Source: an uncultured Opitutia bacterium
GTDB taxonomy: Bacteria > Verrucomicrobiota > Verrucomicrobiia > Opitutales > Opitutaceae
NCBI GenBank assembly: GCA_903902745.1
Contig: CAIUWA010000011.1
Span: 144,480-208,479, forward strand
Length of the DNA stretch: 64,000 bases
Direction: 5' to 3'
Part shown: positions 35,698 through 44,753 of the stretch, piece by piece
Layout of the letters: each line of letters begins with the position of its first letter
How positions within the stretch are numbered: the stretch's first letter is position 1
Position numbers and translations under genes: made by a program
Notes under the pieces: model-generated
The model's input: only the letters and a program-made list of their open reading frames with translations
The model's database searches: none
Told to the model about the DNA's origin: nothing

Positions 35698-36072
35698 TTA
35701 CACCTTTGGCGATTGGCTCCGATTTCGTTTTGCGATCACCAAGGCACGGATCACGGAATATAGCCCGAAGAGGAAAAATGCGCCGCCCATGAAGTTCGTC
35801 AGGCTGACGCCGCCGGAGAATCCGCCGGCGAAATAAATGAACGCGCCACCGGCCAGGATCGAAAACACCCCTGATACCGCGGTGTTGCTGGCGGTGCCGC
35901 CTGGGCCATCAGCGGCCGCCCCGCTCAGCCGGATCAACCGCTGCACGTCGGCTTCGCACCGGTTACGGCAGGCCAGTCCCTGCGGAAACTCGCTGGCGAA
36001 GGACAGGGAAAGACCGCGCCCGCACGATTTGCAAATCCCCACCGCGTCGGCATCCGAGTAGAAGCATTTCAT
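35698..36072 (-). CDS. Membrane protein with N-terminal B-box-like zinc motif
   Basis: 124 residues from ATG 36072. The N-terminus MKCFYSDADAVGICKSCGRG continues LSLSFASEFPQGLACRNRCE: cysteines spaced as in short B-box/zinc-ribbon domains common ahead of membrane proteins. Two hydrophobic helices follow (VFSILAGGAFIYFAGG and FMGGAFFLFGLYSVIRALVI), and then a basic tail. It is likely an inner-membrane protein with a cytoplasmic zinc knuckle. Function unknown. It is 62 bp downstream of the response regulator gene and may share its transcript. Confidence 0.75.
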   Translation of the reverse strand: MKCFYSDADAVGICKSCGRGLSLSFASEFPQGLACRNRCEADVQRLIRLSGAAADGPGGTASNTAVSGVFSILAGGAFIYFAGGFSGGVSLTNFMGGAFFLFGLYSVIRALVIAKRNRSQSPKV

Positions 36073-36134
36073 ACCCGAGGCTGGGTGCGAAATACGCGCG
36101 GGGCAACCTTGCGGTCGGTCGGGCGCAGGCGGTC

Positions 36135-36512
36135 TCAGGCCGGCTGGAGGACGAGGACGGAGCGGATCTTTTCGATCAGGGAAGCGGCGTTGAAAGGCTT
36201 CATCAGGAATCCACATGCGCCCATGGCGGTGAATTGGGGGATGACGGCGTGATCGGGCGGCGAGGGCAGCATGATCACGGGGATCGCCTGGATCTCGGGG
36301 GTCGATTTCAATCGCCGCAGCATTTCGATGCCGTCCATGACAGGCATGCTCACGTCGAGGAGGATGAGATCCGGCCGGGTGCGCTCGATGCTGAAGAACG
36401 CATTGAAGCCATTCGCCGCCTCGTCCACCTCGCAGTCGAAGCCACTCAACGCCTTTTGCACAAAGATCCGCAGGCTCTTGGAATCATCCACGGTCAGGAT
36501 CTGGGGGCGCAT
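36135..36512 (-). CDS. Single-domain response regulator (CheY-like)
   Basis: 125 residues from ATG 36512 (the upstream extension is repeat sequence). Receiver motifs: TVDDS (acidic pair at 9-10), LLDVSMPVMDG (phospho-acceptor D53) and FLMKPF (K105). The switch Thr/Ser position after beta-4 reads MLPSP: Pro83 occupies the usual place and Ser84 follows it. No output domain is present, so it acts by protein contact, for example in chemotaxis-like, twitching or phosphorelay signalling. No kinase is adjacent. Confidence 0.88.
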   Translation of the reverse strand: MRPQILTVDDSKSLRIFVQKALSGFDCEVDEAANGFNAFFSIERTRPDLILLDVSMPVMDGIEMLRRLKSTPEIQAIPVIMLPSPPDHAVIPQFTAMGACGFLMKPFNAASLIEKIRSVLVLQPA

Positions 36513-36572
36513 GGAGCAGGAGTGGAAGGCTTCTGCTTTCGAACTTCGATCAGAATTTAAGGGAGCGTAATG

Positions 36573-36602
36573 GGACTTATGCGACGGATGGATCTTATGG
36601 GA
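36573..36602. repeat. Short repeat related to the copies at 36808 and 37193
   Basis: GGGACTTATGCGACGGATGG then ATCTTATGGG, matching the pattern of the 37193-37233 copy (GGACTTATACGCCCCATAGG then TCTTATAAG). It lies just upstream of the response regulator start. Confidence 0.6.
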
Positions 36603-36632
36603 ACACTGCGGGGACAAATATGGCCCGGTTAA

Positions 36633-37190
36633 TCAACTTTGACCCCGGATTTTCAGGCGGGCGCGGGTCATGCGTTCGCGGAGGCCGCCTTCCTGGAGGA
36701 AGTCCTGCTCGAGGCGGCGGATTTGCTGGTCGAGGAGGAAGTTGGTCTGGTGGATCAGGCAGAGGGCGATGTTGGCGATGACCTCGGGTGGGCGGGTTTC
36801 CACTTAGGGCCTATAGGTCTCATAGGTCACATGGGACCTATGGCCGATCCGGCGGACAAAGAGCGCTTTCTTGGAGTCTTTGGCCCAGACGGGGAAATCC
36901 CGTACGCGCAGGAAATCGCGGTAGTCGGCGAGCAACTCTTCGAGGCTGGCCCGGGCGACATTCGTGAGCTTGAGCTCCATTTCCTTGGAAGTGCCGGAGG
37001 CCTTGCTGCCTTCGAGGATGTTCTGTTTTCCGGAGCGTGCGGCCTGCACCATCTGGTCGACGGTGCGGTCGCCCTTGCTCAGGAAGCGCTGGCAAAAGCG
37101 GAAGGTGAGATCGTAGATGACCTCGGCCTTCTGGTAGGAGAGAAGCTCGTGGTAGTTCCCGTGGGCGGGGATGAAGCCGGGGTTGGGCAT
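36633..37190 (-). pseudogene. Four-helix-bundle protein gene interrupted by a palindromic element
   Basis: From ATG 37190 the frame encodes a four helix bundle (23S rRNA-intervening-sequence-type) protein: YHELLSYQKAEVIYDLTFRF, QMVQAARSGKQNILEGSKAS and ASLEELLADYRDFLRVRDFP. After KKALFVRRIGH the frame enters a palindromic element (36808-36845) that supplies residues RSHVTYETYRP and a TAA at 36804-36806. Beyond it, in the same frame, the family's normal C-terminus continues (PPEVIANIALCLIHQTNFLL, then QEGGLRERMTRARLK) to a TGA at 36633-36635. So an in-frame insertion with a stop has split the gene. A truncated product of about 128 residues or stop readthrough are alternatives to a dead gene. 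Confidence 0.8.
36808..36845. repeat. Palindromic element with in-frame stop, inside the four-helix-bundle gene
   Basis: GGCCTATAGGTCTCATAGGT and ACATGGGACCTATGGCC form an imperfect palindrome: the ends GGCC-ATAGGTC pair with GACCTAT-GGCC. A related copy lies at 37193-37233, just upstream of the same gene's start codon. Confidence 0.8.
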
Positions 37191-37192
37191 AA

Positions 37193-37233
37193 AAATAGGA
37201 CTTATACGCCCCATAGGTCTTATAAGCCCTATG
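37193..37233. repeat. Palindromic element upstream of the four-helix-bundle gene
   Basis: ATAGGACTTATACGCCCCATAGGTCTTATAAGCCCTAT with mirrored ATAGG/CCTAT ends. It starts 3 bp before the ATG and so replaces the normal ribosome-binding region; the frame is open through it but it should not be translated. Confidence 0.7.
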
Positions 37234-37278
37234 GAACGTAGCCTTTTCATGAAATCTATCGGGAAACTTTAGGCTCCC

Positions 37279-37356
37279 TCATTTCACCCAGCTGCGCGCA
37301 TTGTAGAAAAGCTTCATCCAAGGCGAGTCTTCCGGCCAGTCGGCGGGCGCCCAGCT
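37279..37356 (-). pseudogene. Duplicated purL 3' end
   Basis: On the minus strand this reads [20 protein letters not shown] then TGA. It matches the last residues of the intact purL ([20 protein letters not shown]) in all but two of 20 positions, while the DNA shows several silent differences. Only this tail survives. A fragment of the GCTATGGCGGACAAG repeat (37375-37390) lies between the relic and the purL stop, suggesting repeat-mediated rearrangement or loss of a second purL. Confidence 0.8.
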
Positions 37357-37402
37357 TCCGCCCTCGCCCGTTGGGCTATGGCGGACAAGCATGCGACGAA
37401 AT

Positions 37403-40400
37403 TTAAGCGACCCACGCGCGGGCATTGTAGAATAATTTCATCCAAGGGCTGTCCTCGGGCCAGTCCGACGGGTGATAACTCATGGCGACCGACCGGAAGA
37501 CGCGCTCGGGGTGCGGCATCATGATGGTGACTCGTCCATCGGTGGTGGTGAGTGCGGTCATGCCGAGGGGCGAGCCGTTGGGGTTGAGCGGGTACTGCTC
37601 GGTGATCTCGTGTCGGTGGTTGACGTAGCGGGCCGCCACGAGGCCCGAGTCCGAACATTTTTTGGCCGCTTCGACGCTCGCAAATTCGGCGTAGCCCTCG
37701 CCGTGCGAGACGGCGATGGGGATGACGCTGCCTTCCATGCCGGCGAAGAGGAGGCTGGGACTTTGCTCGATCTTCAGGGAGGCGAAGCGGGCCTCGAAGC
37801 GCTCGGACTGGTTTTGCACGAAACGCGGCCAGTGGCTGGCGCCGGGAATGATCGAGTGGAGGTTGCTCATCATCTGGCAGCCGTTGCACACGCCGAGGGC
37901 GAAGGTGTCCTCGCGCGCAAAGAACGCCGCGAATTCGGCGCGGGCACGGGGATTGAAGAGGATGCTCTTGGCCCAGCCTTCGCCGGCGCCGAGGACGTCG
38001 CCGTAGCTGAAGCCGCCGCAGGCGGCGAGGCCGCGGAAATCCTTCAGCGCGATGCGACCGCTGAGGATGTCGGTCATGTGGACGTCGACCGCCTTGAAGC
38101 CGGCGCGGGTGAACGCGGCGGCCATCTCGACCTGGCCGTTCACCCCTTGCTCGCGCAAGATTGCGACGGGAGGTTTGGCTCCCAGCACCAAGCCCGGAAT
38201 ATTTTCACGCAGAGGCGCTGAGACGGCAGAGGTCTGAGAAATGGAAGAATTGGGGTTCGAATCCTCTGCGGTCATTGCGCCTCTGCTGGAAACACTTCCG
38301 GGGAATTCGAAGGTGATCTTGGGAGAAATCCCGGGGTCGGTCTGATCGAGCTTCAGTTGGAATTCCTCCTCGGCGCACTGGGCGTTGTCGCGCATTGCGG
38401 CGATGCGGCGGGTGACGTCGGACCAGAGGGCGCGGAGGGTCGGGAGGCTTTCGTTGAGGAGGGTTTCACTGCCGCGCTTGATGCGCAGGGCGTGGTGGGA
38501 ATTGAGCGTGCCGATCCGGGTGACGCAGGCCTTGAGCCCGTGCTGGCGGAAGATGAGCGAGACGTCGTCGAGGTCCTCCGTGCGGATTTGGATGACCGCT
38601 CCCAGCTCCTCGCTGAAGAGCTGGGCGAAGGGGGCGTTGGCGGAGGTGGCACCCTGCTTCCGGGCGTCGGCGGCGGCCGGAGGTGGCGTGATGGGGAGTT
38701 CGAGGTCGACACCGACATGGCCGGCGAAGGCCATCTCGACGACGGTGGCGAGAAGTCCACCGTCGGAACGGTCGTGGTAGGCAAGGAGTTTTTTCTCGCG
38801 GCCGAGCTGCTGGATGGCGTTCCAGAAACCCTTCAGGTCGGCGGCGCTGTCGACGTCGGGCGGGACGTTGCCGGTCTGGGAGAGGACCTGCGCGAGGATG
38901 GAGCCGCCGAGGCGGTTTTTGCCCCGGCCCAAATCAATCAACAACAGAATGGTTTCGCGCAGAGGCGCTGAGACGGCAGAGGACTGAGAAATGGAAGAAT
39001 TGGGGTTTGAATCCTCTGCGGTCATTGCGCCTCTGCGTGAAATAATTCCGGGATCACACTGCAGTTGTGGGGTCAGGGACAAACGGATGTCGGTCACCGG
39101 GGCGAAGGCGGAGATGATGAGCGAGATGGGCGCCGTGATGCGCTTGTCCTTGTCGCCGTCCTTCCAGGCGGTGCTCATGCTCATGGAGTCCTTGCCGACG
39201 GGAATGGTGATGCCGAGGGCGGGGCAGAGGTCCAGGCCGACGGCCTCGACGGCGGCGTAGAGGTCGGCACCGTCGCCTGGTATCGCGGGCGCGGCCATCC
39301 AGTTGGCGGAGAGATTCACCTTTCCGATATCGCCGACCTGGGCGGCGGCGAGGTTGGTGAGGGCCTCGCCGACGGCGAGGCGAGCGGAGGCCGCGGCGCT
39401 GTTGATGGCGACGGGTGTCCGTTCACCCATGGCCATGGCCTCGCCGGTATAGACATCGAAGGCGGCGGCGGTGACGCCGCAGTCGGCAACGGGAACCTGC
39501 CACGGGCCGACCATCTGGTCACGGCAGGTCAGGCCGCCAACGGTGCGGTCGCCGATGGAGATCAGGAAGGTCTTGTCCGCCACCGTCGGGTGGCTCAGGA
39601 CGCGGCGGATCGCGTCCGAGAGTGAAAGTGAAGGTGAGAGTGAAAGGGGGGCGAGGGGGCGGGAAAGCGTGGTGTCGTGGCGGTGCATTCTCGGCGGTTT
39701 GCCGAGGAGGACGTCGAGGGGGAGATCGATCGGGGTGTTTTTGAAATGGGAATCGTCGAGGACGAGCTGCTTTTTTTCGGTGGCCTCGCCGACGACGGCG
39801 AAGGGGCAGCGCTCGCGCTCGCAGAGTTGGCGGAACACGGCGAGGCGGGCGGCGGGGACGGCGAGGACGTAGCGTTCCTGGGACTCGTTGCACCAGATCT
39901 CGAGCGGGCTCATGCCGGGCTCGTCGTTGGGGACGGCGCGGAGATTGAAATGACCGCCCCGTCCGCCGTCGTTGACGAGCTCGGGGAGGGCGTTGGAGAT
40001 GCCGCCGGCGCCGACATCATGGATGAACGAGATGGGGTTGGCGTCGCCGAGGGCCCAGCAGCGGTCGATGACCTCCTGGCAGCGGCGTTCCATCTCGGCG
40101 TTGTCGCGCTGGACGCTGGCGAAATCGAGGACCTCGTTACCGGAGCCGCTGCCCATCGAGCTGGCGGCGCCGCCGCCGAGGCCGATCAGCATGGCGGGCC
40201 CGCCGAGGACGACGAGCTGGTCGCCGGGATGGATGGCGCCCTTTTGGACATGGTCGGCGCGAATGTTGCCCAACCCGCCGGCGAGCATGATGGGTTTGTG
40301 ATAGCCCCGAATTTCGGTTGCGGGGAGGGGCGAGGGCGAGGTGCGGGGGGCAGAATTCGGATTTTTTAACGCAGAGGTCGCAGAGCGCGCGGAGTCAGGG

Positions 40401-41722
40401 GAACCAGATGGTTTTGATTTCAATCCCTCCGAGTTCTCTGCGGCCTCTGTGTTTAAACTTCCGGTGCTTGCAGCTGGGACTTCCTGTTCATACGTGCGGA
40501 AGTACCCATTGATGTTCGGGCGGCCGAATTCGTTGTTGAAGGCGGCGCCGCCGAGGGGGCCTTCGATCATGATGTCGAGGGCGGAGACGATGCGGCCGGG
40601 TTTGCCATGGTCTTTTTCCCAGGGCTGCACGGCGCCGGGGAGCCGGAGGTTGGAAACCGTGAAACCGGTGAGGCCGGCCTTGGGTTTGGCCCCGCGACCG
40701 GTGGCGCCTTCATCGCGGATCTCGCCGCCGGAGCCGGTGGCGGCGCCGGGGAACGGGGAGATGGCCGTCGGGTGGTTGTGCGTCTCGACCTTGCAGAGGA
40801 GGTGGATGTCCTCGTCGTGCGCGGCGTATTCGCCGGTCTCCGGGTTGACGTAGAAGCGGCCGCCCCGCGTCCCGGCGAGGACGGCGGCGTTGTCTTTGTA
40901 GGCGGAAAGGACGCCGTCGCTGTGCAGCTGGTAGGTATTCTTGATCATCTGGAACAGCGAGTGGTCGCGTTTCTCGCCGTCGATGTCCCACGTGGCATTG
41001 AAGATCTTGTGGCGGCAGTGCTCGGAGTTGGCCTGCGCAAACATCATGAGCTCGATGTCGTTGGGGTCGCGCCCGAGGCCCTGGAAGGCCGTCACGAGGT
41101 AGTCGATTTCGTCGCCAGCGAGCGCGAGCCCGAGCGACTGGTTGGCCGCCACGAGCGCTGCGCGGCCCTGGGCGAGGACGGGCACGCTCGTCATGGGCCG
41201 CGGCGCGGCGTGAGTGAAGAGGACGTCACACGCGGCGAGATCGGTGAACACGGCCTGCGTCATGCGATCGTGGAGCAGTGCCGTGAGCTTAGGGACGAGG
41301 GCGAGGGGCGAGGGATTGGCAGCGTCTGATTTCTGACCTCCGGTCTCTGGCGTCTGGCGTCCGGCGGCCTGTTCTTCCAGATCGACAGTATACGCGATCA
41401 CCCGCTCGATGCGCAGCACGGCGGCCAGCCCGCAGATGTGGGCGATGTCCGTCGCCTTCGAGGACCAGGGCGAGATCGTGCCGGGGCGGGGCGCGACGAC
41501 CTGAACGAGGCCGATGAGCGTCGCGGCCGTGCGGCGAGGGCCGTAGGTGAGGAGTTTTTCGAGGACGGCGCGATCGGCGGGCGACAGTTCGGCGCGGGTC
41601 TCAACGAGGTGGACAAACTCGGCACCAAGGGCCCGGGCGGGGACACCGGCGGCGACGAGGGAGGAGAGCAGCTTCTGGAGCCTGAAGTCGGAGAGGGCAG
41701 GAGAGCCGCGTAAGATCAGCAT
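37403..41722 (-). CDS. purL: Phosphoribosylformylglycinamidine synthase (large PurL)
   Basis: Catalyses step 4 of IMP synthesis, FGAR plus glutamine and ATP to FGAM. 1439 residues, about 140 more than the usual single-chain enzyme. The N-terminal domain, two AIRS-like ATP-binding halves ([60 protein letters not shown]) and the C-terminal class I glutaminase ([12 protein letters not shown] with nucleophile Cys; [19 protein letters not shown]) are all present, so it should be active. Extra length comes from inserts at about residues 119-133, 422-453, 688-704, 896-922 and 1146-1172, mostly coded by dispersed palindromic repeats in frame. purF and purM follow on the opposite strand after a PPC-domain gene. 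Confidence 0.95.
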   Translation of the reverse strand: MLILRGSPALSDFRLQKLLSSLVAAGVPARALGAEFVHLVETRAELSPADRAVLEKLLTYGPRRTAATLIGLVQVVAPRPGTISPWSSKATDIAHICGLAAVLRIERVIAYTVDLEEQAAGRQTPETGGQKSDAANPSPLALVPKLTALLHDRMTQAVFTDLAACDVLFTHAAPRPMTSVPVLAQGRAALVAANQSLGLALAGDEIDYLVTAFQGLGRDPNDIELMMFAQANSEHCRHKIFNATWDIDGEKRDHSLFQMIKNTYQLHSDGVLSAYKDNAAVLAGTRGGRFYVNPETGEYAAHDEDIHLLCKVETHNHPTAISPFPGAATGSGGEIRDEGATGRGAKPKAGLTGFTVSNLRLPGAVQPWEKDHGKPGRIVSALDIMIEGPLGGAAFNNEFGRPNINGYFRTYEQEVPAASTGSLNTEAAENSEGLKSKPSGSPDSARSATSALKNPNSAPRTSPSPLPATEIRGYHKPIMLAGGLGNIRADHVQKGAIHPGDQLVVLGGPAMLIGLGGGAASSMGSGSGNEVLDFASVQRDNAEMERRCQEVIDRCWALGDANPISFIHDVGAGGISNALPELVNDGGRGGHFNLRAVPNDEPGMSPLEIWCNESQERYVLAVPAARLAVFRQLCERERCPFAVVGEATEKKQLVLDDSHFKNTPIDLPLDVLLGKPPRMHRHDTTLSRPLAPLSLSPSLSLSDAIRRVLSHPTVADKTFLISIGDRTVGGLTCRDQMVGPWQVPVADCGVTAAAFDVYTGEAMAMGERTPVAINSAAASARLAVGEALTNLAAAQVGDIGKVNLSANWMAAPAIPGDGADLYAAVEAVGLDLCPALGITIPVGKDSMSMSTAWKDGDKDKRITAPISLIISAFAPVTDIRLSLTPQLQCDPGIISRRGAMTAEDSNPNSSISQSSAVSAPLRETILLLIDLGRGKNRLGGSILAQVLSQTGNVPPDVDSAADLKGFWNAIQQLGREKKLLAYHDRSDGGLLATVVEMAFAGHVGVDLELPITPPPAAADARKQGATSANAPFAQLFSEELGAVIQIRTEDLDDVSLIFRQHGLKACVTRIGTLNSHHALRIKRGSETLLNESLPTLRALWSDVTRRIAAMRDNAQCAEEEFQLKLDQTDPGISPKITFEFPGSVSSRGAMTAEDSNPNSSISQTSAVSAPLRENIPGLVLGAKPPVAILREQGVNGQVEMAAAFTRAGFKAVDVHMTDILSGRIALKDFRGLAACGGFSYGDVLGAGEGWAKSILFNPRARAEFAAFFAREDTFALGVCNGCQMMSNLHSIIPGASHWPRFVQNQSERFEARFASLKIEQSPSLLFAGMEGSVIPIAVSHGEGYAEFASVEAAKKCSDSGLVAARYVNHRHEITEQYPLNPNGSPLGMTALTTTDGRVTIMMPHPERVFRSVAMSYHPSDWPEDSPWMKLFYNARAWVA
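38208..38286. repeat. 79-bp palindromic element in frame in purL (copy 1)
   Basis: Arms CGCAGAGGCGCTGAGACGGCAGAGG and CCTCTGCGGTCATTGCGCCTCTGC around AGAAATGGAAGAATTGGGG. It differs at only about two positions from the copy at 38958-39036. Within purL it encodes [20 protein letters not shown] and the following VSAPLR. The same CGCAGAGGCGC core is intergenic at 47803-47933. Confidence 0.9.
38958..39036. repeat. 79-bp palindromic element in frame in purL (copy 2)
   Basis: Nearly identical to 38208-38286, same orientation and same reading frame, encoding [20 protein letters not shown] and VSAPLR. The two copies are about 750 bp apart in one gene, so recent duplication or gene conversion is likely. 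Confidence 0.9.
40364..40457. repeat. Palindromic element in frame in purL (copy 3, different subtype)
   Basis: Ends TTTTTAACGCAGAGGTCGCA and TGCGGCCTCTGTGTTTAAA. It matches the intergenic element between gmd and fcl (60570-60646), which reads TTTTTAACGCTGAGATCACA with GAGCGCGC following in both. In purL it encodes [20 protein letters not shown] and SATSALKN. Confidence 0.88.
41326..41365. repeat. CTGGCGTCTGGCGTCCGG repeat in frame in purL
   Basis: TGACCTCCGGTCTCTGGCGT then CTGGCGTCCGGC resembles the CTGGCCTCTGGCCTCCGGCC and ATGCCGGACACCAGACGCC tracts upstream of purF (42646-42777). It encodes [14 protein letters not shown] in the N-terminal part of PurL. Confidence 0.7.
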
Positions 41723-41973
41723 GGAGGAGGAACGGCGATGTTTCTAAACATCGGCGGCGCGGTCAAGTGACCTCAGAAGAAGATTGCCGCCAAGTCCCGG
41801 TTTCTTGCGCCCGGAGAAGCGTGGGCTGGCCAATGGAATCATGGGCCCAGGGGAAGGGCCCGACTCCAAGTCCACGGTTGCAGGTGCGCTTGCCCTGGAA
41901 CGTGGCTTGGGTAGGTTTGGCTGAAGGTGAAATTCGCCCCGCTGGATCACTGCAACCCTTCGACCCCATCCCC

Positions 41974-42522
41974 ATGAAAAAAGTCTCTATCGCCCTCCTG
42001 TTGCTATCCCTGACCGGAGCCGTGTCCGCCCAGGAAACCCGGACCGAGATTGTCAACGCCACCACCCCGGCCCAGGACGGGAAGCCGAACAGTCCCGACG
42101 TGCCCGACGTTTTCGCGGTGCAGGGGAAGTTTGAGCGGATCGTGATCCTGCGCTTCAAGTACCAGACCGACCTCCTGGCGGGGCTGGAGCGGATGGTAAA
42201 GGAGCAGAAAATCCAGAACGCCGTGATCCTGACCGCGGCCGGGTCGGTCCGCAGCTATCATTATCACATGGTCAGCAACCGGACGCTGCCGTCGAAGAAC
42301 ATCTTTGTGAAGAATCCCGAGGGTTTCGCCGACATTATCGGCATGAGCGGCTACGTGATCGATGGCCGGCTGCATCCCCATATCACGTTTGCGGACGCGA
42401 ACCATGCGTTCGGCGGGCATCTCGAGCCCGGAACTTCCGTGTTTACCTTTGCCGTGGTGACCTTGGGCGTGCTGGAAAACGGCCTGGATCTCAAGACCCT
42501 CGACGACAAAAACTATCGTTGA
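41974..42522 (+). CDS. Secreted PPC/DUF296-domain protein
   Basis: 182 residues from ATG 41974, which begins a signal peptide (MKKVSIALLLLSLTGAVSAQ); upstream open sequence is non-coding. The PPC (plants and prokaryotes conserved, DUF296) fold is visible: ERIVILRFKYQTDLLAGLER, NAVILTAAGSVRSYHYHMVS, the metal-ligand-like region GRLHPHITFADANHAFGGHL, and FTFAVVTLGVLENG. Prokaryotic PPC proteins are mostly trimeric and cytoplasmic with unknown roles; an exported version is less usual. It lies between purL and purF but has no obvious link to purines. Confidence 0.85.
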   Translation: MKKVSIALLLLSLTGAVSAQETRTEIVNATTPAQDGKPNSPDVPDVFAVQGKFERIVILRFKYQTDLLAGLERMVKEQKIQNAVILTAAGSVRSYHYHMVSNRTLPSKNIFVKNPEGFADIIGMSGYVIDGRLHPHITFADANHAFGGHLEPGTSVFTFAVVTLGVLENGLDLKTLDDKNYR

Positions 42523-42645
42523 GTGGCCGGCGGTGAGGCCGGTTTCCCCAGTGGGGTCGGGCGGAATTTGCGCTTTTGGAGAAAGCCGTTGACCATTCGC
42601 ACCCTCTCTTCGAGATGAGAGGTCTCCATTGCCCGTGAGGATCAA

Positions 42646-42777
42646 ACACCAGATGCCGGACACCAGACGCCAGATGCCAGCCCCCGCTGCCCGCCTGACA
42701 TTGTCGCAGCGAACTCCGTCCTTCGTGCCCTGCCTTCCGTCGTCCGGCCTCTGGCCTCTGGCCTCCGGCCTCCGGTC
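42646..42777. repeat. Degenerate repeat tract directly before purF
   Basis: Left part CACCAGATGCCGGACACCAG then ACGCCAGATGCCAG; right part GGCCTCTGGCCTCTGGCCTC then CGGCCTCCGG. These are complementary in pattern and together form a long imperfect inverted repeat reaching the purF ATG. No Shine-Dalgarno is present, so the purF leader is made of repeat. Confidence 0.75.
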
Positions 42778-44685
42778 ATGAGCGACCGGATCACCCACGA
42801 ATGCGGCATCGCGCTGGTGCGGCTGCTGAAGCCGCTTTCCTACTACCAGGAGAAATACGGCTCGCCGCTGTGGGGCTTCACCAAGCTTTTCCTGCTGATG
42901 GAAAAGCAACACAACCGCGGCCAGGACGGCGCGGGCGTGGCCTGCGTCAAGCTGGACGTCGCCGCGGGCGAGCCGTTCATGTTCCGCGAGCGCAACGTGA
43001 AGTCGAACCCGCTCGACAAGATCTTCAAGACCCTGCTCACGCAGTACAACGAGAAGGTCGACGCCGGCACGATCCACCCCGAGTTCGCCGACACGGTGAA
43101 GAAGCACTTCGACTTCGGCGGCGAACTGCTCCTCGGCCACCTGCGCTACGGGACCAGCGGCGGCTACAATCTCAGCTCGTGCCACCCGTTCTTCCGCCGC
43201 AGCCCGTGGCCGACGCGCAACCTGGCGCTCTGCGGCAACTTCAACCTGACCAACACCGCCGAGCTCAACGAGTCTCTCACCGCGATGGGCCAGCATCCGA
43301 TCTTTGCGACGGACACCCAGGCCATCCTCGAGAAGATCGGCTTCTTCCTCGATGAGGAGCACGAGGACATCTACCGTTTCCTCCGCAAGCGCGACCTCGC
43401 GGGCGAGGAACTTTCCCGCAGCATCAGCGAGGACCTCGATGTCACCCGCGTCATCACCCGCGCCTCGCAGAAGTGGGACGGCGGCTACACGCTCTGCGGC
43501 ATGATCGGCAACGGCGACGCCTTCGTCGCCCGCGACCCGTCGGGCATCCGGCCATGCTTCTGGTTCCAGAACGACGAGGTCGTGGCCTTCGCCTCGGAGC
43601 GGGCGCCGCTCATGACCGTGTTCGACCTCGCGGTCGAGGACGTGAAGGAGGTCAAGCCGGGCCACGCGGTCGTGATCAAGCGCCGCGGCACCATCACGGA
43701 GAACGCGTTCACCGCGCCGCTGCCGCGCACGTCGTGCTCGTTCGAGCGCATTTATTTTTCCCGGGGCAACGATGTCGACATCTACCGCGAGCGCCAGGCG
43801 CTCGGCGGCGGGCTGGCCGACCAGGTGATCAAGTCCATCGGCCATGACTGGGCCAACACGGTCTTCAGCTTCATCCCCAACACCGCCGAGGTCGCCTACT
43901 ACGGCCTGATGTCCGCCCTGCGCACGAAGCGCCGCGACGAAGTGAAGGCGGCGATCCTCAAGGCGAACGCCGCGGGCCAGCTCACGGAGGCGCTGCTCGA
44001 CGACCTGATCCTGCGCAACTGGCCGCGGGGCGAGAAGGTGGTGAGCAAGGACATCAAGATCCGCACGTTCATCGGGCAGGAGAGCATGCGCAACCAGCTC
44101 GCGAGCCACGTTTACGACATCACCTACGGCTCAGTGAAGCCGGGGGACAACCTCGTGTGTGTCGATGATTCAATCGTGCGCGGCACGACGCTGCGGAAGT
44201 CCATCCTGCGCATCCTCGCGCGGCTCAATCCGCGCAAGATCGTGATTGTTTCCACGGCGCCGCAGATCCGCTATCCCGACTGCTACGGCATCGACATGTC
44301 GGAGCTCGGCAAGTTCGTCGCCTTCGAGGCGGCGGTCGAGCTGCTGAAAGAGCGCGGGCAGGGGGCGCTGCTCGAGGAAGTGTACCGGCTCTGCCACGAA
44401 GAGGTCGCGAAGGGCGGGTCGGCGAACCACGTGCGCAAGCTCTACGAGCCGTTCACGCCCGAGGAGATCTCGGCGAAGATTGTCGAACGCGTGCGCCCGA
44501 AAAACATCGAGTGGAAGGGCGAGGTGGAGATCATCTTCCAGACGATCGAGCACCTGCATGCGGCCGTGCCCGGGCACACAGGCGACTGGTATTTCACCGG
44601 CAAGTACCCGACCCCCGGCGGTTACCGCGTGGTGAACCAGGCGTACGTGAACTACTATGAACAGAATGCGGGAAGAAGTTATTGA
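42778..44685 (+). CDS. purF: Amidophosphoribosyltransferase, long form
   Basis: First committed step of IMP synthesis: PRPP plus glutamine to phosphoribosylamine. 635 residues. The Ntn glutaminase nucleophile is C9 (RITHECGIAL), so little or no propeptide is removed. HLRYGTSGG and LCGNFNLTN are glutaminase-domain segments. The PRPP loop is VCVDDSIVRGTTLR in the C-terminal transferase domain. The chain is about 130 residues longer than the E. coli type: insertions include the FRERNVKSNPLDKIFKTLL region, and the tail beyond about residue 540 (PFTPEEISAKIVERV, then GHTGDWYFTGKYPTPGG) is unlike standard PurF. purM follows after a repeat. Confidence 0.92.
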   Translation: MSDRITHECGIALVRLLKPLSYYQEKYGSPLWGFTKLFLLMEKQHNRGQDGAGVACVKLDVAAGEPFMFRERNVKSNPLDKIFKTLLTQYNEKVDAGTIHPEFADTVKKHFDFGGELLLGHLRYGTSGGYNLSSCHPFFRRSPWPTRNLALCGNFNLTNTAELNESLTAMGQHPIFATDTQAILEKIGFFLDEEHEDIYRFLRKRDLAGEELSRSISEDLDVTRVITRASQKWDGGYTLCGMIGNGDAFVARDPSGIRPCFWFQNDEVVAFASERAPLMTVFDLAVEDVKEVKPGHAVVIKRRGTITENAFTAPLPRTSCSFERIYFSRGNDVDIYRERQALGGGLADQVIKSIGHDWANTVFSFIPNTAEVAYYGLMSALRTKRRDEVKAAILKANAAGQLTEALLDDLILRNWPRGEKVVSKDIKIRTFIGQESMRNQLASHVYDITYGSVKPGDNLVCVDDSIVRGTTLRKSILRILARLNPRKIVIVSTAPQIRYPDCYGIDMSELGKFVAFEAAVELLKERGQGALLEEVYRLCHEEVAKGGSANHVRKLYEPFTPEEISAKIVERVRPKNIEWKGEVEIIFQTIEHLHAAVPGHTGDWYFTGKYPTPGGYRVVNQAYVNYYEQNAGRSY

Positions 44686-44688
44686 TCG

Positions 44689-44751
44689 CGGAAACGCGGA
44701 AGCACGGAATCGAATCCGATCTTTCGCCTTTCCGCTCTTCCGCGAATAAAT
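44689..44751. repeat. Palindromic repeat inside the purF-purM operon
   Basis: Left CGCGGAAACGCGGAAGCACG, right CGCCTTTCCGCTCTTCCGCG: a hairpin occupying the whole gap between purF and purM. Such hairpins inside operons can protect upstream mRNA or reduce downstream expression. Confidence 0.8.
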
Positions 44752-44753
44752 CC

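Noticed and set aside
36639..37241. Plus-strand open frame of 200 codons
   Set aside because: It is the shadow of the interrupted four-helix-bundle gene on the minus strand, whose translation clearly matches that family.
38208..38286. GGGGTTCGAATCCTC looks like a tRNA T-arm
   Set aside because: No acceptor, D or anticodon arms surround it, it lies in frame within purL, and the sister copy at 38958 has GGTTTGAATC, breaking the motif.
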